A DNA stretch of 64,000 nucleotides from an uncultured Hyphomicrobiales bacterium (lineage in GTDB: Bacteria > Pseudomonadota > Alphaproteobacteria > Rhizobiales > Ancalomicrobiaceae): contig CAIYYN010000058.1 in assembly GCA_903930435.1 (NCBI GenBank), positions 53,642-117,641 of the forward strand. The letters are read 5' to 3'. Under the pieces are notes generated by a model. It was not told the DNA's origin, ran no database searches, and worked only from the letters and a program-made list of their open reading frames with translations. Shown piece after piece: positions 30,141-38,071 of the stretch. Made by a program: the position numbers and the translations under genes. How positions within the stretch are numbered: position 1 is the stretch's first letter; the number at the start of each line of letters is the position of its first letter.

Positions 30141-30908
30141 TCAACCCGCCATCGTCAGTCCGCCGGATACGCTCAACACCTGGCCTGTGATGAAGCTCGA
30201 CTCATCGCTGGCAAAAAACAGGATTGCACCCGGCAGATCATCGGCTTCGCCAAGCCGACCCATCGGTACGGCGCGGCGATAAGCTTCGCGCAGCTTGTCC
30301 GGGTTGGCGGCCGCATTGATCACGTCGTTGAGAAGCGGTGTATCAGTCGGGCCTGGACACACGACGTTCAGGGTGATGCCGTCCCGTGCGTGCTCCCGCG
30401 CCAGCGTTTTGGTCAGTCCGATCAGACCGGCCTTGCAGGCGGCATAGACAGCTTCGCCGGATGAGCCGACCCGTGCGGCGTCCGAGGCGATATTGATGAT
30501 GCGCCCCTGCTTTTGTTCCGCCATCTCTGGCAGGACCGCATGATGCAGGTTGAGCGCGCCCACCAGATTGATGGCAATCAGCTTGCTCCATTCCTCAGGC
30601 GTCGTTTTAAGGAATGGCTTGAAGACGTCCCAGCCAGCATTGTTGACCAACACGTCAACGGGACCGAACAGGTCTCGAACCGACTTGACTGCGGTGTTTA
30701 CGGCGGCGTGATCGGAGATGTCGCACACAAAGGCCGCGGCAATACCGCCTTCTGCCTTGATCGTTGCGACGACAGCATTTGCGCCAGCCTGCGAGATGTC
30801 AAATACGGCGACCTTAGCGCCTTCTGCTGCGAAGCGTCGACAGATCGCACTGCCAATCCCGCCACCACCGCCTGTTACGATTACAACCTTGTCTCTTAAT
30901 CCGCGCAT
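30141..30908 (-). CDS. badH: 2-hydroxycyclohexanecarboxyl-CoA dehydrogenase (BadH-like SDR)
   Basis: Short-chain dehydrogenase of 255 residues. It has the Rossmann motif TGGGGGIG (12-19), NNAG (89-92) and catalytic Ser142, Tyr155 and Lys159 in NIASDAARVGSSGEAVYAAC K. The segments LVNNAGWDVFKPF and SDAARVGSSGEAVYAACK, plus the end ITGQVLSVSGGLTMAG, closely match Rhodopseudomonas palustris BadH as I remember it. BadH oxidises the 2-hydroxy ring CoA ester to the 2-keto ester with NAD. It is first in the badH-aliB operon. Its predicted promoter overlaps a MarR-type operator at 30985-30998. Confidence 0.88.
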   Translation of the reverse strand: MRGLRDKVVIVTGGGGGIGSAICRRFAAEGAKVAVFDISQAGANAVVATIKAEGGIAAAFVCDISDHAAVNTAVKSVRDLFGPVDVLVNNAGWDVFKPFLKTTPEEWSKLIAINLVGALNLHHAVLPEMAEQKQGRIINIASDAARVGSSGEAVYAACKAGLIGLTKTLAREHARDGITLNVVCPGPTDTPLLNDVINAAANPDKLREAYRRAVPMGRLGEADDLPGAILFFASDESSFITGQVLSVSGGLTMAG

Positions 30909-30960
30909 GGGGGGGTCTCTCGGTCAATCAGCCTCTGGCTTCCTCGAATTATATAGCAAT

Positions 30961-30989
30961 GCTATGAGGCAATAATTTTTTTAAGTCAA
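30961..30989 (-). promoter_or_regulatory. Predicted promoter of the badH-aliB operon
   Basis: On the minus strand, -35 TTGACT (30984-30989), 17-base spacer, weak -10 CATAGC (30961-30966). The TTGAC of the -35 box lies inside the operator candidate 30985-30998. A perfect palindrome ATAGC-AAT-GCTAT (30953-30965) overlaps the -10 region and shares AGCAATG with the operator. Confidence 0.4.
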
Positions 30990-30998
30990 TACATTGCT
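30985..30998 (-). promoter_or_regulatory. Candidate BadR operator, copy A
   Basis: AGCAATGTATTGAC on the minus strand, an inverted repeat built on CAAT-N2-ATTG. It is near-identical to copies at 31149-31162 and 34393-34406. It overlaps the predicted badH -35 box. Confidence 0.55.
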
Positions 30999-31148
30999 TT
31001 AAAGTGTTAAATCTGATTTAAATATCTGATAAATAGAAAGAATTTTTAAAATATATACGCTGCCAGCAGCGTTTTGCCACACATTCAGGCGGCCGGCTGG
31101 GCAGCTTTGAATGGAAAAACGCGATTCAAGTTGTCTTCTCAAAATTAC
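30999..31148. other. AT-rich intergenic region between divergent badH and aliA
   Basis: Central part of the control region between the two divergent catabolic units. It is strongly AT-rich and contains TTAA-N7-TTAA at 31007-31021, a formal CtrA-box match that could be chance in such sequence, and two direct ATCTGAT repeats. No gene is seen. Confidence 0.45.
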
Positions 31149-31162
31149 AGCAATGAATTGAC
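31149..31162 (+). promoter_or_regulatory. Candidate BadR operator, copy B
   Basis: AGCAATGAATTGAC, 13 of 14 bases identical to copy A. Its last bases form the -35 box of the predicted aliA promoter, so a bound repressor would block RNA polymerase directly. Confidence 0.6.
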
Positions 31163-31186
31163 ATTAATTTGGTCCAGAGATATGAG
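31158..31186 (+). promoter_or_regulatory. Predicted promoter of the aliA-badI unit
   Basis: -35 TTGACA (31158-31163), 17-base spacer, -10 TATGAG (31181-31186). The start of transcription would be near 31193, giving a leader of about 60 bases before aliA. Confidence 0.6.
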
Positions 31187-31252
31187 GGCGGTACGTCATG
31201 ATGACGATTGCGCATCGAAAAGCGGCGATCGGTCCTGACGCGGGAGGACATG

Positions 31253-32878
31253 ATGGCGCTGAACGAGAGTTTCGAGATGCGACGTGCCGCCATGGTTGCG
31301 GGCGGCTTTTGGCGCGATGAAACCTTGCTGGATCTCTTCACGCGGAACGTGACTCATGATCCGAACAAGGTAGGACTGATTGCCAAGCGGACGGAAACCG
31401 GCGTGGAAGTCAGCTTCACCTATGCCGAACTTGATCGACTATCCGACAATCTGGCCATTGCGCTCACCCGGCTTGGCGTGGGCGAAGGCGATGTCGTTTC
31501 GTTTCAGTTGCCAAACTGGTTTCAGTTTACCCTGCTACACCTCGCCACCCTCAAAATTGGGGCCATCAGCAACCCTGTCATGGTAATTTTCCGCGAGCGC
31601 GAACTGAAATTCATGCTTGGTCTGGCAGGGTCGAAGGTACTGGTTGTTCCCTCCACGTTCCGCCAATTCGATCACGCAGCAATGGCGCGGGGGATACGGG
31701 CTGAACTGCCGTCGCTGAAGCACCTTCTGGTTATTGATGGTGACGGGGCTGAGGCCTTTTCACCCCTGCTGGATACGGTCCCGAGCGAAGCTGAGCTAGC
31801 CGCATTGCGCGCTCGCACGCTGTCGCCAGATGCGATCATCCAGTTGCTCTACACCAGCGGCACGACCGGCGAGCCGAAGGGCGTCATGCATTCATCCAAT
31901 ACGATGCTGGCCAATCTGACGCCTTATGCCGAAAGGCTCGGACTTGGTCGGGAGGATGTCATTCACATGGCTTCGCCGATGGCCCACCAAACCGGATTTA
32001 TGTACGGGCTGGTGCTACCCGCAATGCTGGGTGCCTGCGCCGTGCTTCAGGACATCTTTGATGCCGGCGAAATGACTCGCCAGATTATCAAGCATGGCGC
32101 GACCTTCACGATGGGTGCCACACCTTTCCTGAACGATGTCGCCGAATATGTTGAGCGAACAGCGGGCAGTACACCGAGCCTGCGCATTTTCCTCTCAGCC
32201 GGCGCTCCCATTCCACGCCAACTCGTGATCAAGGCTCGCAAAGCTCTGGGCGCGTCGATCATTTCCGCCTGGGGCATGTCTGAAAATGGCGCGGTGACGA
32301 CGACCAAGCTGGATGACCCGGAAGAAAAAGCGATCGAGACGGATGGCTGCGCCTTGTCCGGTATGGAAGTTCGTGTCGTCGACCCTCAGGGGGATTCACG
32401 GCCTGCCGGAGAAGAGGGATTACTTCAGGTTCGCGGGTGCTCGAATTTTCTCGGCTACTTCAAGCGTCCCGGCCTGGCCAACTTGTCGCCCGAAGGATGG
32501 TTCGACACGGGCGATCTCGCTCGCATGGATGCTGATGGCTACATCCGCATCACTGGTCGGTCGAAGGACATCATCATCCGTGGCGGTGAGAATATTCCGG
32601 TCGTGGAGATCGAAGGTCTGCTGTTCAAACATCCAGCGGTTCAGACCGTCGCCATTGTCGGCTATCCAGATGCCCGCATGGGAGAGCGTGCCTGCGCCTT
32701 TGTCACCTTGCGCGAGGGCGCAACGCTCACGTTCCAGGACATGGTGACCTTTCTGAAAGACCAGAAGGTCGCGATGCAATATATCCCGGAACGCCTTGAA
32801 ATTCTTGTCGAACTGCCGAGGACTCCCAGCGGCAAGGTGCAAAAGTTCAGGCTGCGGGATGTCGCCAGGGGCCTGTAA
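31253..32878 (+). CDS. aliA: Cyclohexanecarboxylate-CoA ligase (AliA-like, AMP-forming)
   Basis: Acyl-CoA synthetase of the ANL superfamily, about 541 residues from the ATG at 31253, which has GGGAGG 5 bases upstream; ATG 31250 and TTG 31208 are alternatives. Motifs: P-loop IQLLYTSGTTGEPKGVMHSS, AWGMSENGAVT, WFDTGDLARMDADGYIRITG, and the C-terminal lysine in TPSGKVQKF. The N-terminal MVAGGFWRDETLLDLF resembles AliA, which activates cyclohexanecarboxylate to its CoA ester. Substrate is inferred mainly from the badH, badI and aliB neighbours. It is followed by badI 115 bases later on the same strand. Confidence 0.8.
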   Translation: MALNESFEMRRAAMVAGGFWRDETLLDLFTRNVTHDPNKVGLIAKRTETGVEVSFTYAELDRLSDNLAIALTRLGVGEGDVVSFQLPNWFQFTLLHLATLKIGAISNPVMVIFRERELKFMLGLAGSKVLVVPSTFRQFDHAAMARGIRAELPSLKHLLVIDGDGAEAFSPLLDTVPSEAELAALRARTLSPDAIIQLLYTSGTTGEPKGVMHSSNTMLANLTPYAERLGLGREDVIHMASPMAHQTGFMYGLVLPAMLGACAVLQDIFDAGEMTRQIIKHGATFTMGATPFLNDVAEYVERTAGSTPSLRIFLSAGAPIPRQLVIKARKALGASIISAWGMSENGAVTTTKLDDPEEKAIETDGCALSGMEVRVVDPQGDSRPAGEEGLLQVRGCSNFLGYFKRPGLANLSPEGWFDTGDLARMDADGYIRITGRSKDIIIRGGENIPVVEIEGLLFKHPAVQTVAIVGYPDARMGERACAFVTLREGATLTFQDMVTFLKDQKVAMQYIPERLEILVELPRTPSGKVQKFRLRDVARGL

Positions 32879-32993
32879 GTCGGTTCGAACTATATTTGAA
32901 ACGGCGGGTCCATCCATTTTATCGACAACGCCCCAGATACAAGGCCGATCAGCCTGTCAGAGAGCGTCTTCCCCACCATCACCGGAGCTGTCC

Positions 32994-33785
32994 ATGACGC
33001 TGCACTATGAAGATATCCTCTATGAGGTACGCCCGGACTGCGTAGCCCGTATCACGATCAATCGCCCGGCGAGCTACAATGCCTTTCGTGGCCAGACGGT
33101 TGACGAGTTGATCCACGCATTCCAGCGCGCAGGCTGGGATAAATCGATTGCTGTGATCGTCCTGACAGGTGCCGGTGACAAGGCATTTTGCACCGGTGGT
33201 GACCAGGGTGCCCACGACGGCAAATATGATGGGCGCGGCACGATCGGTCTGCCGATCGAGGAATTGCAGAGTCTCATCCGTGATGTGCCAAAACCCGTCA
33301 TCGCCCGCGTCAATGGGTTTGCGATCGGTGGCGGTAATGTGCTGGCATCCGTTTGTGACCTGACCATTGCCTCCGACAAAGCCCAGTTTGGTCAGGTCGG
33401 ACCCAAGGTCGGCTCGGTTGATCCGGGATTCGGGACAGCCTATCTCGCGCGGGTCGTCGGGGAAAAGAAGGCGCGCGAAATCTGGTATTTGAACAGGCGT
33501 TATACGGCGGCTGATGCCCTCGCCATGGGGTTGGCCAATGCCGTTGTACCGCATGACGAACTGGATGCCGAAGTTGACCGCTGGTGTGCGGAAATCATCG
33601 AACGTAGCCCGACCGCTATTGCCCTTGCCAAAGCATCTTTCAACGCTGATAGCGAGAGTATTCGAGGCATTGCTTCCATGGGCATGCAGGCCCTGAGGCT
33701 CTATTATGAGACGGATGAATCACGGGAGGGGGGCAATGCCTTCCGCGAAAAGCGCAAGCCCAATTTCCGCAAATTTCTGAAATAA
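32994..33785 (+). CDS. badI: 2-ketocyclohexanecarboxyl-CoA hydrolase (BadI)
   Basis: Ring-opening hydrolase of the crotonase superfamily, 263 residues. It cleaves 2-ketocyclohexane-1-carboxyl-CoA to pimeloyl-CoA. The sequence matches R. palustris BadI as I recall it almost block by block: NRPxxxNAFRG, GDKAFCTGGDQGAHDGKYDG, RDVPKPVIARVNGFAIGGGN, GQVGPKVGSVDPGFGTAYLA, RVVGEKKAREIWY, YYETDESREGG. Its nearest relative outside the pathway would be MenB, which lacks this combination. Start ATG 32994 has GGAG 6 bases upstream; an in-frame start at 32796 would overlap aliA and is rejected. Confidence 0.93.
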   Translation: MTLHYEDILYEVRPDCVARITINRPASYNAFRGQTVDELIHAFQRAGWDKSIAVIVLTGAGDKAFCTGGDQGAHDGKYDGRGTIGLPIEELQSLIRDVPKPVIARVNGFAIGGGNVLASVCDLTIASDKAQFGQVGPKVGSVDPGFGTAYLARVVGEKKAREIWYLNRRYTAADALAMGLANAVVPHDELDAEVDRWCAEIIERSPTAIALAKASFNADSESIRGIASMGMQALRLYYETDESREGGNAFREKRKPNFRKFLK

Positions 33786-33842
33786 CCGTCAGATTGTTCG
33801 CGTTGGGATGCTTTGAGGATTGGCTGGGGCGGTCAAACGGCC

Positions 33843-34307
33843 TCAGTTATCCCCTTCCATCGCACTGAACGTGACCTTCAACTTGTTCAGCAATCGGAGG
33901 AATTCGTCGCGCTCGCGATCCTCGAAGCCGACCAGTGCGTCCGAGTAGAATGCTTCGATCTGTGTTCGCATCCCGGCCCAAACTTTCCTGCCTTGATCAG
34001 TCAAACGTATTCTGCGACTGCGCCCGTCATCTGAGTCCCTGACGCGCTCGACCCAGCCGCGCTCAACCAGCCGATCAATCACGGCGGTCAGATTTTGCCG
34101 GCTCAGCATCAGGAATTCGATCAGATCCTTGACCGTCACACCGGTCTCGATCACGACGCTGCGCGCAAGTGCGCCAAGTACGGCCCACTGTTGGGTCGTG
34201 GCACCAACGTTACCCAATGCGCGGGTGCCATTCTTGTGCAGCAGATTGGATGTTTGATAGAGCCGGAAAAACAGTCTGTTGGCCGTCTCGAACTGCTTTT
34301 GATCCAT
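33843..34307 (-). CDS. badR: MarR-family regulator, probably BadR-like
   Basis: Winged-helix regulator of about 154 residues from the ATG at 34307; up to 30 more residues are possible upstream. The DNA-binding part is QQWAVLGAL..VKDLIEFLMLSRQNLTAVIDRLVERGWVE, with the wing DSDDGRSRRIRLT. In R. palustris the MarR protein BadR represses the cyclohexanecarboxylate genes until a pathway CoA ester binds. Location beside badI, the family, and three shared operator candidates including one in its own upstream region (34393-34406) support the same role. The ligand cannot be read from sequence. Confidence 0.82.
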   Translation of the reverse strand: MDQKQFETANRLFFRLYQTSNLLHKNGTRALGNVGATTQQWAVLGALARSVVIETGVTVKDLIEFLMLSRQNLTAVIDRLVERGWVERVRDSDDGRSRRIRLTDQGRKVWAGMRTQIEAFYSDALVGFEDRERDEFLRLLNKLKVTFSAMEGDN

Positions 34308-34392
34308 GATCGGTATGGCCGTCCGTTTCTGACTGAGACCGAAAGAGGGTCTTCCGAAGTTTTTGCAATTGAGCTCACGCGGCTTCTGATGC

Positions 34393-34406
34393 GACAATAC
34401 ATTGCT
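34393..34406 (-). promoter_or_regulatory. Candidate BadR operator, copy C
   Basis: AGCAATGTATTGTC on the minus strand, 13 of 14 bases as copy A. It lies between the divergent regulator gene and the zinc-type dehydrogenase gene, so it could serve autoregulation and control of the dehydrogenase. I see no clear -10 box at the expected distance. Confidence 0.55.
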
Positions 34407-34448
34407 TCAAGATTGAACCCAAGGCCTAACGAACATATTCGAGAGTGA

Positions 34449-35507
34449 ATGATGGAAAACACGACATCCATGCGCGCGGCCTATCTCATCGGTCATGGCG
34501 GTAATGAGGTCGTGCAGGTCGGGTTGCGGCCCATGCCTGTACGGGCACCCGGCGAGGTGCTGGTGCGTCTGCGCGCGGCCACCGTCAATCGGGTAGACCT
34601 CTACATGCGCGACAGCGGAGCGGGCATCACGCATTCCTTGCCCATGATCATGGGGCTGGATGGCGCTGGCGTTGTTGCTGATTGTGATGCTGGGGAGAAG
34701 CGACTGAAGCCCGGCGACCCCGTGGTAGTTCATCCCGGAATTGGATGCGGACGCTGTGAGTTCTGCCTGCGGGGGGATCACGTCCTGTGTCTGTCCGTCA
34801 AATATCTGGGCGAACATCGTGACGGGACATTCGCCCACTATGTCTGCGTGCCTGCCAGCAATGTGTTCGCGAAGCCCGAAGGCCTGACGGATGCAGAGGC
34901 GGCGGCCCTTGGCGTCAATCATCTCACAGCCTGGCGAATGCTGTTTTCCAAGGCTCGGTTACAGCCTTGGGAAAGTGTCCTGATTGTCGGGATCGGCGGT
35001 GGCGTTTCGCTCGCTGCCCTCCAGTTGGCCAAGGCTATCGGTGTGCGAACGATCGTTAGCTCGCGCAGTTCCGTAAAGCTTGATCGCGCGCGGCAGCTTG
35101 GGGCGGACAGCCTGATTGATACCAGTTCGCAGGACCTGAGCGCAGGCGTGCTGGCTGCGACGGATGGCCGTGGCGTCGACGTCGTGATCGAAAACGTTGG
35201 CGCAGCAGTCTGGACTTCGGCGCTGAAGTCACTTGTGCGCGGCGGGCGTATCGTGACCTGTGGAGCGACAACGGGCGATCAACCGCCTGCGGATTTACGA
35301 CGGATCTTTATCCGGCAGTTACAGATCTTCGGCTCGACGCTGGGGAATTTCGATGAGTTTGGAAACCTGCTGAAGTTTTGTGTGGCCCACAAGGTTCGCC
35401 CGATTATCGATTCCACCTTTGGTCTGGAAGACACGCACAAGGCCTTGTCGCGTTTGGAAGACGGTCAGCAATTCGGGAAGGTGGCAATCTCACTTGCTCA
35501 AAACTGA
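34449..35507 (+). CDS. Medium-chain dehydrogenase/reductase with structural zinc site
   Basis: Alcohol-dehydrogenase-like protein of 352 residues. GroES-like domain, structural zinc cysteines C100, C103, C106 and C114 (GCGRCEFCLRGDHVLC), and a Rossmann domain (about 160-290) with LIVGIGGGVSLAALQLA. The catalytic-zinc cysteine is replaced by Asn47 (NRVD) and the HE motif by LDGAG. The enzyme is therefore probably a zinc-independent quinone or enoyl reductase type rather than a classical alcohol dehydrogenase. It faces away from badR across operator copy C, which suggests it belongs to the same regulon. Substrate unknown. Confidence 0.85.
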   Translation: MMENTTSMRAAYLIGHGGNEVVQVGLRPMPVRAPGEVLVRLRAATVNRVDLYMRDSGAGITHSLPMIMGLDGAGVVADCDAGEKRLKPGDPVVVHPGIGCGRCEFCLRGDHVLCLSVKYLGEHRDGTFAHYVCVPASNVFAKPEGLTDAEAAALGVNHLTAWRMLFSKARLQPWESVLIVGIGGGVSLAALQLAKAIGVRTIVSSRSSVKLDRARQLGADSLIDTSSQDLSAGVLAATDGRGVDVVIENVGAAVWTSALKSLVRGGRIVTCGATTGDQPPADLRRIFIRQLQIFGSTLGNFDEFGNLLKFCVAHKVRPIIDSTFGLEDTHKALSRLEDGQQFGKVAISLAQN

Positions 35508-35735
35508 CATAACAATCCGCTGAAGACGCCGCTGTGTGTCAAGAGTTTACTCCAACGAGCGGTTTCTCATGCTCCGCAAGGGACTGCTCGCTCGTCCGCT
35601 CGAGACTATATTCAGGCGGGATAACAATCGATAGGGTCTGTCTAAACGCCTGTTTCGGTCGAAAATCGCGACATGAGCGTTGCGTGGTCTTGATTGCAGG
35701 ACAGCGCGTGTCTCTTGTTGAAGCGTCGAGGTTCC

Positions 35736-36719
35736 ATGCGCAGCCCGTATTACCAAGGCCCTTTAAGTGATCATTTCGATGGCAAGAAATTTTATGGGCC
35801 GGTTAAATCCGGGGTCAAGCCGTTAGGACAATTGTTGAAATGGCGATTTCTCGGGAAACGTGCGGCATGGCCAGCGACTGTTCCCAATCCTCCCCCGGAT
35901 ACCGTGATGGCGACGGCTGAACCCAACACGTTGCGTCTGACATTCATCGGACACGCGACCTGCCTCATTCAAATCGAGGGCCTCAATCTGCTGATTGATC
36001 CCGTTTGGGCAAACCGTGCTGGCCCGCTGCGCCATATCGGTCCCCGCCGGGTACGCAAGCCTGGCTTGGAACTGAACGAACTGCCGCCAATTGATCTGGT
36101 GCTGGTGAGTCACAATCATTACGACCATCTTGATACAACCGCGCTGGTAGTGCTGGTTGCAGCGCACGATCCCCTGATTGTCACGCCGCTTGGCAATGAC
36201 ACCATCATCCGGCGGGCAGCCTACAAGGCCCGGATTGTCACGCTGGACTGGGATGCGACAACGATCCTCGGACCGCTATCGATATCGGCCGTTCCGGTCC
36301 AGCACTGGTCGGCGCGCGGCATTGGAGATCGGAATGGCGCGCTTTGGTGCGGATTCACGCTGCGATGGGGTGAACACGCCGCCTTTCTGGCAGGCGACAG
36401 CGGCTTCGGCGAGGGGTGGTGGGCAAAACGCGCGCGCTTGCGGGATCGCGCCTATGATCTTGCCGTTCTGCCGATTGGTGCCTATGAGCCTCGTTGGTTT
36501 ATGGAAGATGCCCACATGATGCCCGAGGAAGCGGTTACCGCTTTCCAGTATTTGAATGCGAGGCATGCGCTTGGCATGCATTTTGGCACGTTCCAGCTCA
36601 CTGACGAACCGATGGACGAACCCCAGTTGAGGCTTCAGGCGGAATTGTCGCGCCTAGGGATCGATCCTGCCGTATTTCGGACCCTGGATCCAGGACAAGC
36701 CTGGACCATCAATTTATAG
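35736..36719 (+). CDS. MBL-fold metal-dependent hydrolase (NAPE-PLD/UlaG-like)
   Basis: About 327 residues from the ATG at 35736, which has GAGG 4 bases upstream; an upstream in-frame start at 35694 is less likely. The metallo-beta-lactamase fold is shown by LTFIGHATCLIQIEGLNLLIDP, the metal motif VSHNHYDHLD, AVPVQHWSARG, FLAGDSGFGEG and HFGTFQLTDEP. The order and spacing are those of the NAPE-phospholipase D-like bacterial proteins. The N-terminal segment SPYYQGPLSDHFDGKKFYGP is also typical of this group. Substrate unknown; it may act on lipids. It stands alone. Confidence 0.88.
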   Translation: MRSPYYQGPLSDHFDGKKFYGPVKSGVKPLGQLLKWRFLGKRAAWPATVPNPPPDTVMATAEPNTLRLTFIGHATCLIQIEGLNLLIDPVWANRAGPLRHIGPRRVRKPGLELNELPPIDLVLVSHNHYDHLDTTALVVLVAAHDPLIVTPLGNDTIIRRAAYKARIVTLDWDATTILGPLSISAVPVQHWSARGIGDRNGALWCGFTLRWGEHAAFLAGDSGFGEGWWAKRARLRDRAYDLAVLPIGAYEPRWFMEDAHMMPEEAVTAFQYLNARHALGMHFGTFQLTDEPMDEPQLRLQAELSRLGIDPAVFRTLDPGQAWTINL

Positions 36720-37059
36720 ACTTATTTCGTTTCTGAGCCATTGTGTGGTTGTTTTACCACCTCTTTCGCTTGGATAGGCCCAATTCCACCAATCTACGGG
36801 GCCGACTGTGCCGGATCAGCGTCCGCGAAACGCCTTCCTGATTTGAGCGAATGCCGTTCCGGTCAAAGGGCCTTGGTCAGGTCTGGTCACGACTTGTTCA
36901 TTGCACGTCACAGGCCGTGACCGATGCGTCATGAGTATGATGCAAGTCGGAATTCAGAAAACTGATCAAGGTTGTCAATTTTTGTTTGAATAAATTTGCA
37001 AAAAATGTAATTTTGTCGGACAAATTCTAAGTAAGAATGAACAGGTCCGGGGACGTGAA
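36720..37059. other. Intergenic control region upstream of the hydroxyacid operon
   Basis: About 340 bases without a gene. The last 100 bases are AT-rich and contain the palindrome listed at 37012-37024. No certain promoter boxes. Confidence 0.5.
37012..37024. promoter_or_regulatory. GntR/FadR-type palindrome
   Basis: TTTGTC-G-GACAAA, a perfect 13-base palindrome 36 bases upstream of the dehydrogenase start. TTGTCNGACAA-like sites are common operators of FadR-subfamily GntR regulators. No GntR gene is in the window. Confidence 0.5.
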
Positions 37060-38037
37060 ATGGGTTTGTCGACAATAAAAGTCATGCATTACGGCATTCC
37101 GAAGCCGCTGATTGATGCCGGAATTTCGAGCCATTTTATGCCGATTCGGATCAATCATGAGACTGACTTTTCGTCATTGTCATCGCACGATGCCCAAGAG
37201 ATCCGCGCTGTCGCGGCAGGCGGTGGCCACGATCCCATCGATGCAAATATGTTTGACAAATTGCCAAATCTTGAGATCGTTGCCAGCTTCGGCGTTGGCT
37301 ATGACCATATTGATGCAGTGGAAGCGGCTCGGCGGGGGATCCTCGTGACCAACACGCCTGATGTCCTGACGGATGATGTCGCAGATCTTGCTGTAACGCT
37401 CCTTCTGCAGGCTGTGCGGCAAACGGGAAAGGCCGAGAGATTTCTGCGGACTGGTTCGTGGAACAAGGGTGCCTTTCCTCTGACGCAAAGCCTCCGGGAT
37501 CGCAAAGTCGGCATTCTTGGACTGGGACGGATCGGACGGGCAATCGCGCGTCGACTGGACTCTTTCGGCGTTTCAATCGGCTATTGCGGTCGCACGCAGC
37601 AGGTCGATGTCGGCTACACCTATTATCCAGACATCGCCGCCATGGCCGGGGCCGTGGATACGATCATCGTCGCTGCTCCGGGCGGAGCTTCGACGCATCA
37701 CCTGATTGATGCCGCCGTACTCGGATTGCTTGGTCCCGACGGGATTGTCATCAATGTTGGACGCGGTTCGGTGATCGATGAGGCGGCTCTTGCCAGAGCT
37801 TTAGGTGATGGTGTGATCGCCGCCGCCGGCCTTGACGTCTATGAGCACGAGCCGGGTGTTCACCCCGCACTGCTGGCTGCTGAAAACGCAATCCTCCTGC
37901 CGCACATCGGCTCGGCATCGCACCGCACCCGCAATGCCATGGCGCAATTGGTGGTCGATAATCTGGTTGCCTGGTTTTCCGGGAAGGGACCGTTGACCCC
38001 CGTGCCGGAAACGCCTTTTGCCCCTAACCCGAGATGA
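37060..38037 (+). CDS. D-isomer-specific 2-hydroxyacid dehydrogenase
   Basis: NAD(P)-dependent 2-hydroxyacid dehydrogenase of 325 residues, hydroxypyruvate/glyoxylate reductase-like. A substrate domain is split around the nucleotide domain (about 105-290). Seen: FGVGYDHIDAVEAARRGI, NTPDVLTDDVADLAV, KVGILGLGRIGRAIARRLDS, VINVGRGSVIDE (catalytic Arg), LDVYEHEPGV (Glu) and LPHIGSASHRTR (His). It is first in an operon with an SDR, a VOC protein and an MFS transporter, so probably catabolic for an imported hydroxy or oxo acid. Exact substrate not determinable. Confidence 0.9.
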   Translation: MGLSTIKVMHYGIPKPLIDAGISSHFMPIRINHETDFSSLSSHDAQEIRAVAAGGGHDPIDANMFDKLPNLEIVASFGVGYDHIDAVEAARRGILVTNTPDVLTDDVADLAVTLLLQAVRQTGKAERFLRTGSWNKGAFPLTQSLRDRKVGILGLGRIGRAIARRLDSFGVSIGYCGRTQQVDVGYTYYPDIAAMAGAVDTIIVAAPGGASTHHLIDAAVLGLLGPDGIVINVGRGSVIDEAALARALGDGVIAAAGLDVYEHEPGVHPALLAAENAILLPHIGSASHRTRNAMAQLVVDNLVAWFSGKGPLTPVPETPFAPNPR

Positions 38038-38071
38038 TCTCGGGCGTCGCTACGAACTTGGGAGAAAAACC

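Noticed and set aside
31007..31021. CtrA box TTAA-N7-TTAA between badH and aliA
   Set aside because: The surrounding DNA is so AT-rich that a chance match is likely, and the cluster has its own operator set.
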